DNA of 8,935 nucleotides, from NCBI GenBank assembly GCA_000431275.1, contig HF989184.1:1917-10851 (forward strand), given 5' to 3'. The notes below the pieces were generated by a model. The model had not been told where the DNA came from and did no database searches. It saw only the letters and a list, made by a program, of their open reading frames with translations. Origin of the DNA: Prevotella sp. CAG:755 (lineage in GTDB: Bacteria; Bacteroidota; Bacteroidia; Bacteroidales; Bacteroidaceae). Both the position numbers and the translations under genes were made by a program. Below are positions 1-5,632 of the stretch, piece by piece (position 1 is the stretch's first letter; every line of letters starts with the position of its first letter).

Positions 1-1
1 G

Positions 2-91
2 GACCTGACGCCTGAGGAGCCACGGAGCCTGACCACAAGGCGCATGAAGCGGGCCATCGATAAAAAAATGTTACGCATTCCTTTTTCTTAA
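2..91 (+). CDS. C-terminal tail of an unidentified protein (5' partial)
   Basis: A reading frame is open from the left edge and stops at TAA (89-91). The visible tail is about 29 residues, basic and polar, containing RRMKRAIDKKMLRIPFS just before the stop. The other two plus frames stop within the first 15 bases, so this is the only plus frame that could carry a gene in from the left. A promoter for the next gene follows at once, which fits a gene end here. A minus-strand frame beginning with ATG near base 61 is also open to the edge, so the direction is not certain. No family is recognised from so short a piece. Confidence 0.35.
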   Translation, partial: DLTPEEPRSLTTRRMKRAIDKKMLRIPFS

Positions 92-124
92 CAGGACTCC
101 TTACGTTTTCCGGGCAGGCAGGCC

Positions 125-132
125 TATTTTTG
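125..132 (+). promoter_or_regulatory. -7 box (TATTTTTG) of the lipocalin-like gene
   Basis: TATTTTTG matches the Bacteroidota -7 consensus TAnnTTTG exactly. No good TTTG -33 element lies 19-20 nt upstream; the nearest is TTAC at 101-104. A start a few bases downstream would give a leader of about 65 nt before the ATG at 204. The box lies inside a small inverted repeat (TCCGGGCA 109-116 with TGCCGGA 131-137), which may be fortuitous. Confidence 0.5.
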
Positions 133-203
133 CCGGACAAGCCTATTCACCTAAAATACTGCCCCTATGCGGGCTTCACGTCTAATATCTAACAAACACG
201 GTT

Positions 204-644
204 ATGAAAACCACACACACCACATGGAAGAAATGGGCAGCGTTCACGCTGTGCGCCTGCATCGCTTCCACCAGCTTCGGACAGAAGCACATCGAAGGCA
301 CTTGGGTAGAACGCATCCCCGGCATGGCCAACAATTACCAAGGTTTCTGCCTCGAAAGCGGCGGAAAGGCGACATCCGTCAACATGGCTACACTGCGCTA
401 TGAACATTGGGTACAAAAAGGACGCGACCTCATCCTCAGCGGGAAAAGCATCGGCAACCACCAGACCCTTCCATTCGCCGACACGCTCACGGTGGAAAAG
501 CTGACGGCAGACAGCCTCGTGCTGAAAAAAGGCAAACTGACGCTCAAATACGCCCGGCAGTGCGCCAAAGCTGACAAAAAATGCATCCCGGCTGCCAAGC
601 TGACTCCCGCCAAGACTGCCTCAGCCTCTGTCAAAAAAGACTGA
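204..644 (+). CDS. secreted lipocalin-like protein (Lipocalin_3-type)
   Basis: The product is a 146-residue exported protein of unknown ligand. Residues 1-26 form a signal peptide: basic start (K9, K10, with W8 and W11), hydrophobic stretch AAFTLCACIA, and probable cleavage at SFG/Q27. C19 sits in LCAC, a poor lipobox, so signal peptidase I is more likely than lipidation. The mature part has the compact beta-barrel pattern seen in small Bacteroidales lipocalin-like proteins: IEGTWVERIPGM (30-41), GFCLESGGKATSVNMATL (47-64), LILSGKSIG (76-84), and DTLTVEKLTADSLVLKKG (93-110). A Lys/Ala-rich tail with C120 and C127 follows the barrel. The family assignment rests on recognising these motifs. The ATG at 204 is chosen because the signal peptide starts there. 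The gene stands alone between its own promoter and a terminator-like hairpin. Confidence 0.8.
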   Translation: MKTTHTTWKKWAAFTLCACIASTSFGQKHIEGTWVERIPGMANNYQGFCLESGGKATSVNMATLRYEHWVQKGRDLILSGKSIGNHQTLPFADTLTVEKLTADSLVLKKGKLTLKYARQCAKADKKCIPAAKLTPAKTASASVKKD

Positions 645-659
645 GCATAACGCACCATA

Positions 660-708
660 ATGCCCGTTTGCGCCGCACTTCTTATCCAATAACGGCACAA
701 ACGGGCAT
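660..708 (+). terminator. terminator-like hairpin after the lipocalin-like gene
   Basis: The arms ATGCCCGTTTGCGCCG (660-675) and CGGCACAAACGGGCAT (693-708) pair at 15 of 16 positions around a 17-nt loop, 16 nt after the stop codon. The downstream sequence CTTCATG has only a weak T run, so termination may be inefficient. The stem is nearly symmetrical and could also act on minus-strand transcripts. Confidence 0.6.
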
Positions 709-794
709 CTTCATGCCGCCGGACCACCCCTACGAAAAAACGCAGGCAAGAGAAAACAACAGACACTTTGCGCCGCTGATAGCAAAAAAACTCG

Positions 795-802
795 TATATT
801 TG
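795..802 (+). promoter_or_regulatory. -7 box (TATATTTG) of the tRNA operon
   Basis: TATATTTG matches TAnnTTTG exactly and lies about 43 nt upstream of the tRNA-Gly 5' end. The nearest TTTG (767-770) is 24 nt upstream, longer than the usual 19-20, so the -33 element is weak or displaced. An A-rich run (784-790) precedes the box. Confidence 0.6.
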
Positions 803-844
803 CACCGCCTTGTCCGGCCAAAGCGCCTGCACGCCGGACAACCC

Positions 845-917
845 GCGGAAATAGCTCAGTTGGTAGAGCACAACCTTGCCAAGGTTGGGGTCGCGAGTTC
901 GAGTCTCGTTTTCCGCT
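845..917 (+). tRNA. tRNA-Gly (anticodon GCC)
   Basis: A full 73-nt cloverleaf can be drawn by hand. Acceptor arms GCGGAAA (845-851) and TTTCCGC (910-916) carry discriminator T917. The D stem is GCTC/GAGC. The anticodon stem is CAACC/GGTTG with loop TTGCCAA, giving anticodon GCC at 878-880. The T arm has loop TTCGAGT (898-904). CCA is not encoded. It is co-transcribed with tRNA-Leu, which begins 7 nt downstream. Confidence 0.97.
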
Positions 918-923
918 CACGGC

Positions 924-1008
924 GCTCGAATGGTGGAATGGTAGACACGAGGGACTTAAAATCCCTTGGCCAGTGATGGCTGTGCGGGTTCGAGTCCCGC
1001 TTCGAGCA
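924..1008 (+). tRNA. tRNA-Leu (anticodon TAA)
   Basis: This is an 85-nt class II tRNA. Acceptor arms GCTCGAA (924-930) and TTCGAGC (1001-1007) carry discriminator A1008, as leucine tRNAs usually have. The anticodon stem is AGGGA/TCCCT with loop CTTAAAA, giving TAA at 957-959, which reads UUA and UUG. A long variable arm (about 967-983) precedes the T stem GCGGG/CCCGC with loop TTCGAGT. CCA is not encoded. I see no duplicated 3' end elsewhere in the window, so there is no sign of an integrated element using this tRNA. Confidence 0.97.
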
Positions 1009-1014
1009 CACGGT

Positions 1015-1049
1015 AACGCCCGGCGGCCGAAAGGCCTGCCGGGCGTTTT
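1015..1049 (+). terminator. Rho-independent terminator of the tRNA operon
   Basis: The arm AACGCCCGGCGGCC (1015-1028) pairs over 14 bp with GGCC-T-GCCGGGCGTT (1033-1047), with one bulged T and a GAAA tetraloop. TTTTCTGTCTTT follows. It ends tRNA transcription before the convergent chelatase gene. The minus orientation lacks a T run, so it is probably one-way. Confidence 0.9.
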
Positions 1050-1114
1050 CTGTCTTTCCAGTCTGGGCCTTGCGAGACGCCCGACGACAGGAATGCGTGC
1101 CCCTAAGCCCCGGA

Positions 1115-1936
1115 TCAATCGCCAAGCGCGACGTCGTCCAGATAGAGCGCCCGGATGTCGGCATTCTCGCCCAGCCCCTGCATGCGGACCGTCACCTCAA
1201 AACCCTGCCGTTCGAGTTCCGCACGCCACGTGCCGGCGATGTCCTCCTTCGTGTGATTGCCACAGACGAGCAGCAGGGGGACGAGCGTAACGCGCCGCAC
1301 CCGCTCGCGTTTCAGTTGCGCCACAGTGGTCGCCAACGTGGGGTAGCCCTCGATGGTGCTGACGTGAAAACGGTCGTGGCCGGCGGCGCGCATCATGTAG
1401 TCCAGCATGGCGTAGGTGGCCGTGCTGGGCAGTTGGTTGCCGTGCCCCACGAAGACGACAGCCTCGCCGCGCCCAGGCTCTTCGCCGCGCGTCAGGATGT
1501 CAACGACACGTTGGCAGTCGGCCACGGAAAAGAGCAAGGGATTGCCCACTTCGATGCGGTCGAAAAAGGGAGCCATGCGCGCGGCATCGGCGCGCACGGA
1601 GGCCATTTCTCCGCCCTCGATAATCGTGGTGCTCAACACAAAGACACGACGGAAGCCCTCGGCGCGGAGGCGCATCAGGGCGTCGACAGGACTGTCCTTG
1701 TGGATGCCGCGGCCGGCCAGCCGACGGCGCACGACGGGCGAGATATAGGCCTCGCGCACCTCGGCCTGCGGGAAGCGTTGGCGGGCATCGCGCGTGAGGG
1801 CGTCGAGGGTGAGGGCACGCGTCTGCTCGTCCGACGAGCCATAGTGCGTCACAAGCAGGGCCGTGCGGGCAGCCTCCTGTGCGCCGGCGGCGAGGCTGCC
1901 CCCAAGAAGCAGGAAAAGGAATAACAGCTTTTTCAT
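1115..1936 (-). CDS. exported CbiK-family chelatase (IhtB-like)
   Basis: The 273-residue protein belongs to the CbiK class of tetrapyrrole chelatases, which insert or handle divalent metals (Co2+ in sirohydrochlorin for cytoplasmic CbiK). A type I signal peptide (1-19, cleavage at AGA/QE) places it in the periplasm. There is no lipobox cysteine. Family features include the N-terminal strand followed by a Gly-Ser loop (ALLVTHYGSS, 26-35), RGI-x-x-D-x-P-x-x-AL (76-87), the first catalytic-type His in VGHGN (H165), STIEG (193-197), and the second His in CGNH (H228). The 63-residue His spacing matches the family's usual pair (about 62). Two departures are visible: the usual Gly-Asp-His is Gly-Asn-His, and TTIIEGGEM (103-111) differs from the usual His-containing version. 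It starts 28 nt after the receptor stop, so the two are an operon. Porphyromonas IhtB is a close functional parallel. The substrate is inferred, not shown. Confidence 0.82.
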   Translation of the reverse strand: MKKLLFLFLLLGGSLAAGAQEAARTALLVTHYGSSDEQTRALTLDALTRDARQRFPQAEVREAYISPVVRRRLAGRGIHKDSPVDALMRLRAEGFRRVFVLSTTIIEGGEMASVRADAARMAPFFDRIEVGNPLLFSVADCQRVVDILTRGEEPGRGEAVVFVGHGNQLPSTATYAMLDYMMRAAGHDRFHVSTIEGYPTLATTVAQLKRERVRRVTLVPLLLVCGNHTKEDIAGTWRAELERQGFEVTVRMQGLGENADIRALYLDDVALGD

Positions 1937-1964
1937 GATGCGTAAGGCATTAAGCGGCAGGTTT

Positions 1965-4043
1965 TCATTTCAGTTTCAGAGCCAGGCTGACCACGACGTA
2001 GCGCCCGGGCGAATAGAGCGTAAAGTTCTTGTCAAGCGTGCGGCGGTCTTTCTTGTTGAAGAGGTTGTCGACACCGATGCCCGGTTCGAGCGTAAAGCGC
2101 CTGAAACGGTCGATGCTGTGGCGGGTATATAGGTTCCAGATGCCGTAGCCCGGAGCGTCGCCGGCCTCATCGCCGGGGTAATAGACCTTGCTTTGCACGC
2201 GGCCGTTGAGGTTGAGGTTCATCGTGTACCATCCCCACCGGCGGACATAGTTGGCAGCGAGGGTGGCGGTGTGGCGGATGCTGCGTTCGATGTTTTGCCA
2301 CGTGCCGTCGGCGTTCTGCCCGCGGGCGTAGGCATAGGTGTAGTTGCCGCTCAGCGTGAGGCCCTCGACGGGCTGTGCCGCAAGGTTGACCTGCACGCCA
2401 CGCACGCGCGCCTGTTCGAAGTTGTAATAGTTCTTCACGGTGAGGTTGCCCGTAGAGCTGAGGTCGGCAACCTCGGGAAACTCCTGACGCAGGGCGTCCT
2501 GTTCCGCTTGGGAAAGATTGTCGAACTTCTCGCTCGTCGAAGTGACCATGTGCTTCACATAGTTGAGATACCCGGTCACCGAGGCGCTGAACCGCGCCGT
2601 CCGGTATTCCAGATTGACGGAATAATAGTTGCTGCGCTCCGCCTCGAGGTCGGGGTTGCCCAGCGTGATGGTGTTGCGGCTGCCGTGTGCGGCCTTGAAC
2701 ATGTGGTAGTAGAGCTCCGCGATGTCCGGAGCGCGGAAGCCGGCGGCATAAGTGGCGCGGACGTTGAACGGGCCGATGCTGTACATCGCCGCGACCTTGG
2801 GCGTGAAGCGGCCTCCGGCCTCCTCGTGCCGGTCGTAGCGGGCGCCGAGCACGCCGGTCAGGCAGTCCCAGAGCTTCACCTCGTGCTGGCCATAGGCCGA
2901 CACCGTCGAGACGCCCTTGTCCAAGTCCGAGTCGGGGTCGCGGAGCACCTCGCGCCGGAAGTCGGCACCGAATACGGTGGTGCTCTGCGGTGTGAAGCCA
3001 AAGATGCCTTTCAGTTCAACGTCGTGAAACTTCTGCAACTTCGTCAGCTCGTAGTCGCCGGGCAGGTGGCTGCCCGACTCCATCGTATACTTGTAGCGCG
3101 AAGCATAATTATTGCCGTTATAGTCCAGATGAAGGACATTGCGCCCGCCGAGGCGGTACTCGGCGCCCGCACCCCAGCTGTATCCCTCATAGTTGGTGTC
3201 ATACTTGTTGCCGCCTTCGAAGCCCTCGTGCGGCACGGGACGCTCGTTCAGCCGCCAGTAGTAGCCGCCGTTGGCATAGAACGAGAGGCGGCTGGTGGCG
3301 TCGTAGGTGAACTTCTGCGTGAGGACATTGCTGGTGAACGCGGTCGAGAGGTTGTTGAGCGAGGGCAGGAGCTCGCCGCCGTCGTCGACGAGGTTGTTGT
3401 TCTGCCAGCCGTCGGAGTGGTCGTACTTATAGGACGTGTACGACCCGAAACGGCCTTGGGCGAGGTTGAGGTTCAGCCCCTGCGAGAACTGGTTTTTCGC
3501 CGTATAACGGCTCTGGCTGCTGAACGAGACTTCGTCGCGCGGTTCGTCGGTGATGATGTTGATCACGCCGCCGATGGCGTCGGACCCGTAGAGCGAAGAA
3601 GCCGCCCCGTCGAGCACCTCAATACGCTTGACGCGCGACATGTCGATCTGGCTGATGTCGATGTTGCCGCTGATGTCGCCCGTCAGCTTGCGGCCGTTGA
3701 CGAGCAGGAGGACGTAGCGGTTCGACAGGCCGTTCATCGTCAGGTAGGAGCCCATCGCGTTGGGCGAGAACGACAGCGAGGGGACCAGCGCCTGCATGGC
3801 CTGCTGGAAGTCGGCGACGCCGGCGCGGCGGATGTCCGAGGCCGAAATGACCGTCACGGGGGCCGGCGTGTCTTTCAGGCGTTGGTGTGTCCCGGTACCG
3901 GTGACCACGACGGGGTTCAGCCCATAAGTCCGGCCGGTCGTGTCGGCCGGCATCGCGGGGTCGCCGTGGGCGGCCTGGACCGGCGCGGCGCATAAGAAGC
4001 CTCCCCCTGCGAGCAGGAGAGAAAGCATAAAATCTGTTCTCAT
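1965..4043 (-). CDS. TonB-dependent outer-membrane receptor, haem-type
   Basis: A 692-residue active transporter powered by TonB-ExbBD. The signal peptide is residues 1-25 (PVQAA). A TonB-box-like segment PVVVTGTGT (44-52) leads into the plug: TPAPVTVISASDIRRAG (59-75), LLVNGRKLTGD (113-123), and IEVLDGAASSLYGSDAIGGVINI (141-163). The rest is a beta-barrel. Two boxes typical of haem receptors are present: FRAP (436-439, in GFRAPDIAELY) and NPDL (463-466), with H447 and H453 between them. In Porphyromonas HmuR and Yersinia HemR a His between these boxes helps bind haem. The boxes also occur in other receptors, so haem specificity is likely rather than proven, and a cobalamin or other tetrapyrrole receptor is possible. 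The start at 4043 begins the signal peptide and lies about 20 nt after the predicted transcription start. The frame is open another 128 codons upstream but that part is not protein-like. It is first in the operon with the chelatase. Confidence 0.9.
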   Translation of the reverse strand: MRTDFMLSLLLAGGGFLCAAPVQAAHGDPAMPADTTGRTYGLNPVVVTGTGTHQRLKDTPAPVTVISASDIRRAGVADFQQAMQALVPSLSFSPNAMGSYLTMNGLSNRYVLLLVNGRKLTGDISGNIDISQIDMSRVKRIEVLDGAASSLYGSDAIGGVINIITDEPRDEVSFSSQSRYTAKNQFSQGLNLNLAQGRFGSYTSYKYDHSDGWQNNNLVDDGGELLPSLNNLSTAFTSNVLTQKFTYDATSRLSFYANGGYYWRLNERPVPHEGFEGGNKYDTNYEGYSWGAGAEYRLGGRNVLHLDYNGNNYASRYKYTMESGSHLPGDYELTKLQKFHDVELKGIFGFTPQSTTVFGADFRREVLRDPDSDLDKGVSTVSAYGQHEVKLWDCLTGVLGARYDRHEEAGGRFTPKVAAMYSIGPFNVRATYAAGFRAPDIAELYYHMFKAAHGSRNTITLGNPDLEAERSNYYSVNLEYRTARFSASVTGYLNYVKHMVTSTSEKFDNLSQAEQDALRQEFPEVADLSSTGNLTVKNYYNFEQARVRGVQVNLAAQPVEGLTLSGNYTYAYARGQNADGTWQNIERSIRHTATLAANYVRRWGWYTMNLNLNGRVQSKVYYPGDEAGDAPGYGIWNLYTRHSIDRFRRFTLEPGIGVDNLFNKKDRRTLDKNFTLYSPGRYVVVSLALKLK

Positions 4044-4060
4044 AATTATAAATAAGTGAA

Positions 4061-4073
4061 TTTGCAGCGCAAA
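4061..4073. promoter_or_regulatory. inverted repeat overlapping the operon promoter, possible operator
   Basis: TTTGC-AGC-GCAAA is a 5-3-5 inverted repeat covering the end of the -7 box and the predicted start of the receptor operon. A repressor bound here would block transcription, as expected for iron- or haem-controlled uptake genes. It does not resemble a classical 19-bp Fur box. A 12-bp copy of its core (TTGCAGCGCAAA) recurs at 4445-4456. Confidence 0.35.
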
Positions 4074-4100
4074 ATTACGCACCGGCGCTACGGCCGGAAA
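4070..4100 (-). promoter_or_regulatory. promoter of the receptor-chelatase operon
   Basis: Read on the minus strand, TTTC (4100-4097), 19 nt, then TAATTTTG (4077-4070) matches the Bacteroidota pattern TTTG-N19-TAnnTTTG with one mismatch and ideal spacing. The predicted start near 4064 leaves a leader of about 20 nt, and no Shine-Dalgarno sequence is present. Confidence 0.7.
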
Positions 4101-4440
4101 TACCCAGAAGCATTGATTTCCGCCGCCGGACAGGGGATGCTTCACCCGGCGGCCCTCACCACATCCCGGACAAGGAGGATGGAAAGTGGGCACGGGGCCG
4201 CATTGGCGGCATGTCCTGCGCGATGCGGCACCGCAGGCGCATGCGACTGGACGGGCACAGCCAACATCCCGCCAGCCTGCCGCACCCCGCCAGCGTTCCC
4301 GAAGCCCCCGGAGCGGGCACAGCCATGCGACAGTCTCGACGGACAACCAACGGACGCCGAAAAGCGCCGCTTGCACCTGCAATCGCCCGTCGTTAACGTT
4401 TATTAGCTTTACGAGGCATCCTGTCACGCAGTTTTTCAGT
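4101..4440. other. non-coding region upstream of the receptor operon
   Basis: No credible gene was found here. Open frames exist on both strands but are rich in Arg, Pro, Ala and Cys and lack any recognised motif. One imperfect hairpin is visible: GCATG-TC-CTGCG (4209-4220) with CGCAG-GCG-CATGC (4232-4244). An AT-rich patch lies at 4391-4412. Confidence 0.6.
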
Positions 4441-4444
4441 AAAA

Positions 4445-4456
4445 TTGCAGCGCAAA
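4445..4456. repeat. second copy of the TTGCAGCGCAAA motif
   Basis: This 12-bp sequence is identical to 4062-4073 in the receptor promoter and lies 383 bp farther upstream in the same orientation. The inner palindrome TTGC-AGC-GCAA is kept. TAAAATTG (4440-4447) next to it resembles a plus-strand -7 box with one mismatch. A short hairpin, TCAGT-TCTG-ACTGA, follows at 4458-4471. Confidence 0.5.
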
Positions 4457-4849
4457 TCAGTTCTGACTGACAAGGAGATTACATTACCTCGGCAATTCGG
4501 CTACGGCCCGCGGGCCAAAGCGGAAAGTAATGGGACGGCTCTTCTCCTCAAAAAAACGCTTATCGGATTCTTCTGCGTCCCGTCTTGCAGAAAAGGAACA
4601 AGGCCGCCCTGCGGGTTGGCCTGCCGAAGTTTCTTATGCGCAAGAAGAACCGACACATACCGGAGAAACACGGACTGCACCTGCACGCAGGCTGCCGGCC
4701 ACAGCCGTTTGACGCCACCCCGCTGCCTGCCATGGCGTGGGAAGCGGCGCCGCACGCACAGCCACACGGCTTGGTCCAAAGGACTACGCGGTCTTCCCAC
4801 TTTCTCGCGACACACACAAACTACAACTATTTATATATCCTACCTCATT

Positions 4850-4888
4850 GGCGTACCGCAGGGCCCCACGGCCCGCTCGCGGTACGCC
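4850..4888. repeat. 39-nt strong hairpin
   Basis: GGCGTACCGC (4850-4859) pairs perfectly with GCGGTACGCC (4879-4888). Inside it, GGGCC (4861-4865) pairs with GGCCC (4870-4874) around a CCAC loop. The total is 15 base pairs with one asymmetric internal loop. No T run follows on either strand, so it does not look like a terminator. An AT-rich stretch with TTTATATAT lies just to the left. Confidence 0.65.
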
Positions 4889-4960
4889 GCGGACAGACGG
4901 GCCCATGCCGTCCTGACCGCTGACCTTTCCGGAACGGCCTCGCCGGCCCGACCGCTCCAC

Positions 4961-5027
4961 ACACGCCTTGCCGCTTGCCCGGCCCCGAAGCCTCCACGCC
5001 GACGGACGGACAGGCGGCAAGGCGTGT
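4961..5027. repeat. 13-bp inverted repeat with 41-nt spacer
   Basis: ACACGCCTTGCCG (4961-4973) is the exact reverse complement of CGGCAAGGCGTGT (5015-5027). The right arm overlaps the left arm of the next hairpin, so both cannot form together in one RNA. Confidence 0.6.
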
Positions 5028-5063
5028 TCCGCCCCACGGGCAGCCGGCCCCTCCCGGAACGCC
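5021..5063. repeat. hairpin overlapping the preceding repeat
   Basis: GGCGTGTTCCG (5021-5031) pairs with CGGAACGCC (5055-5063) over 9 bp with two unpaired bases in the left arm. GGGC/GCCC (5038-5041, 5047-5050) can close an inner stem. Confidence 0.5.
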
Positions 5064-5214
5064 TCACCTCCAAACGGAGCACGGCTGGCACACCGAAGAC
5101 CAAGGCGCCGCACAAGGCCGCAGGCACCCGCCAGCCCTTCCCGGAAAAGGGATAGTCCGGCACGGCGCGGCGACCGTTCCGACAGCCGGTACTCCCGGCG
5201 TCGCAGGAGGGCTG

Positions 5215-5228
5215 TCCGTCCGGACGGA
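5215..5228. repeat. perfect 14-bp palindrome
   Basis: TCCGTCCGGACGGA reads identically on both strands. GGGC (5209-5212) and GCCC (5234-5237) flank it and could extend a hairpin. It may be a protein-binding site or part of the structured block. Confidence 0.5.
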
Positions 5229-5493
5229 AGCAGGCCCGGAAAAATCAATCGGTAAGACCTCCAAGACTATTCAGTTTGCAGTCCTGTCCCTATACAGTCC
5301 TGCCAATCACTAAAAAGCATCATTACACACACGTATCCGCCGAAAGGCCTCCCACCCCACCGCCGTCTGCACCGGGTGGCTGCGGACCTACGCACCCCCT
5401 CACGACCGCGTGCGACAGGGAGCCAGGGCGGCGTGCGCCCCGGCCGTGCAGCGCGCGCCACACCTGCGACGACATATTAAAAAAGCGCAAAGG

Positions 5494-5525
5494 CTTGGCC
5501 GTTCGGGCCATTCTGCGTAATTTTA
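5494..5525 (+). promoter_or_regulatory. promoter of recJ-recQ
   Basis: CTTG (5494-5497), 20 nt, then TAATTTTA (5518-5525) resembles TTTG-N19-TAnnTTTG with a mismatch in each box. Transcription from about 5532 would give a leader of about 100 nt. Between the boxes lies an inverted repeat, TGGCC-GTTCG-GGCCA (5496-5510), which could be an operator. Confidence 0.5.
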
Positions 5526-5541
5526 CACCTCAATAAGCGCA

Positions 5542-5607
5542 GGCGGGGCACCGTCAGTCCCAAGACACGGTGTGCCGCCCGGCAACCTGACGCCGGACTG
5601 TCCCGCC
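5542..5607 (+). promoter_or_regulatory. structured recJ leader with two alternative folds
   Basis: Fold A pairs GGCGGGGCACCGT (5542-5554) with ACGGTGTGCCGCC (5567-5579): 12 of 13 positions, 12-nt loop. Fold B instead pairs GGCGGG (5542-5547) with CCCGCC (5602-5607) and CAGTCC (5555-5560) with GGACTG (5595-5600). It encloses a small hairpin, GGT-G-TGCC (5569-5576) with GGCA-ACC (5581-5587). The two folds share the 5' arm and exclude each other. The recJ ATG is 25 nt beyond the end. No known riboswitch class is recognised. Confidence 0.35.
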
Positions 5608-5632
5608 AAGCAAGCATACAAAACCACCTACG

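Larger units (their letters stand above)
4457..5490. other. long GC-rich structured non-coding block
   Basis: About 1 kb in which I find no convincing gene. Several frames are open at once on both strands simply because stops are rare in GC-rich DNA. Their translations are low-complexity mixtures of Arg, Pro, Ala, Thr and Cys without domains, and they lack the C/G third-position preference of the neighbouring genes. What is present is a series of inverted repeats, the clearest listed separately, plus a GGCC hairpin at 4601-4622 (AGGCC/GGCCT enclosing CCC-TGC-GGG), a CCACCC/GGGTGG pair (5352-5357, 5374-5379), and a short direct repeat CAGTCCTG (5279-5286, 5295-5302). It may hold a structured RNA, a dispersed repeat or a decayed gene. 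Confidence 0.55.

Noticed and set aside
1..61. Minus-strand gene starting at about base 61 and running left
   Set aside because: It is open to the edge from an ATG but only 20 codons are visible and there is no supporting promoter. The plus-strand tail was judged slightly more likely.
924..1049. Attachment site at the tRNA-Leu 3' end
   Set aside because: No repeat of the tRNA 3' end, no integrase gene, and a normal terminator follows directly.
1070..1924. 284-codon plus-strand open frame opposite the chelatase
   Set aside because: The minus strand has a signal peptide and CbiK motifs; the plus frame has neither.
2193..3995. 600-codon plus-strand open frame opposite the receptor
   Set aside because: It is a shadow of the receptor gene: no domain, repetitive Val/Ala/Arg composition.
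4150..4260. RNase P RNA or tmRNA in the intergenic region
   Set aside because: GGAGGATGGAAAGTGGGC only loosely resembles the RNase P P4 region, with no matching 3' partner. No tmRNA ends were found.
4044..4427. 128-codon N-terminal extension of the receptor frame
   Set aside because: A signal peptide begins at the 4043 ATG and the promoter lies inside the extension, whose translation is Arg/Cys/Trp-rich and not protein-like.
4044..4700. Cobalamin riboswitch before the receptor operon
   Set aside because: I looked for the B12-box core (GCCACTG) on the minus strand and found none. The predicted leader is also only about 20 nt.
4445..5155. 236-codon plus-strand open frame in the non-coding block
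   Set aside because: Composition is Arg/Pro/Thr/Ala/Cys-rich, no domains, no matching codon preference, and other frames are equally open.
5205..5240. SRP RNA-like core (GGACGGAAGCAGGCC)
   Set aside because: The GGAAGCAG side resembles SRP domain IV, but the opposite side is CTGTCC instead of the required CAGG loop sequence, and no flanking SRP helix fits.
4784..5248. 154-codon minus-strand open frame in the same block
   Set aside because: It is low-complexity Gly/Arg/Ala with no motif, and it spans strong inverted repeats.
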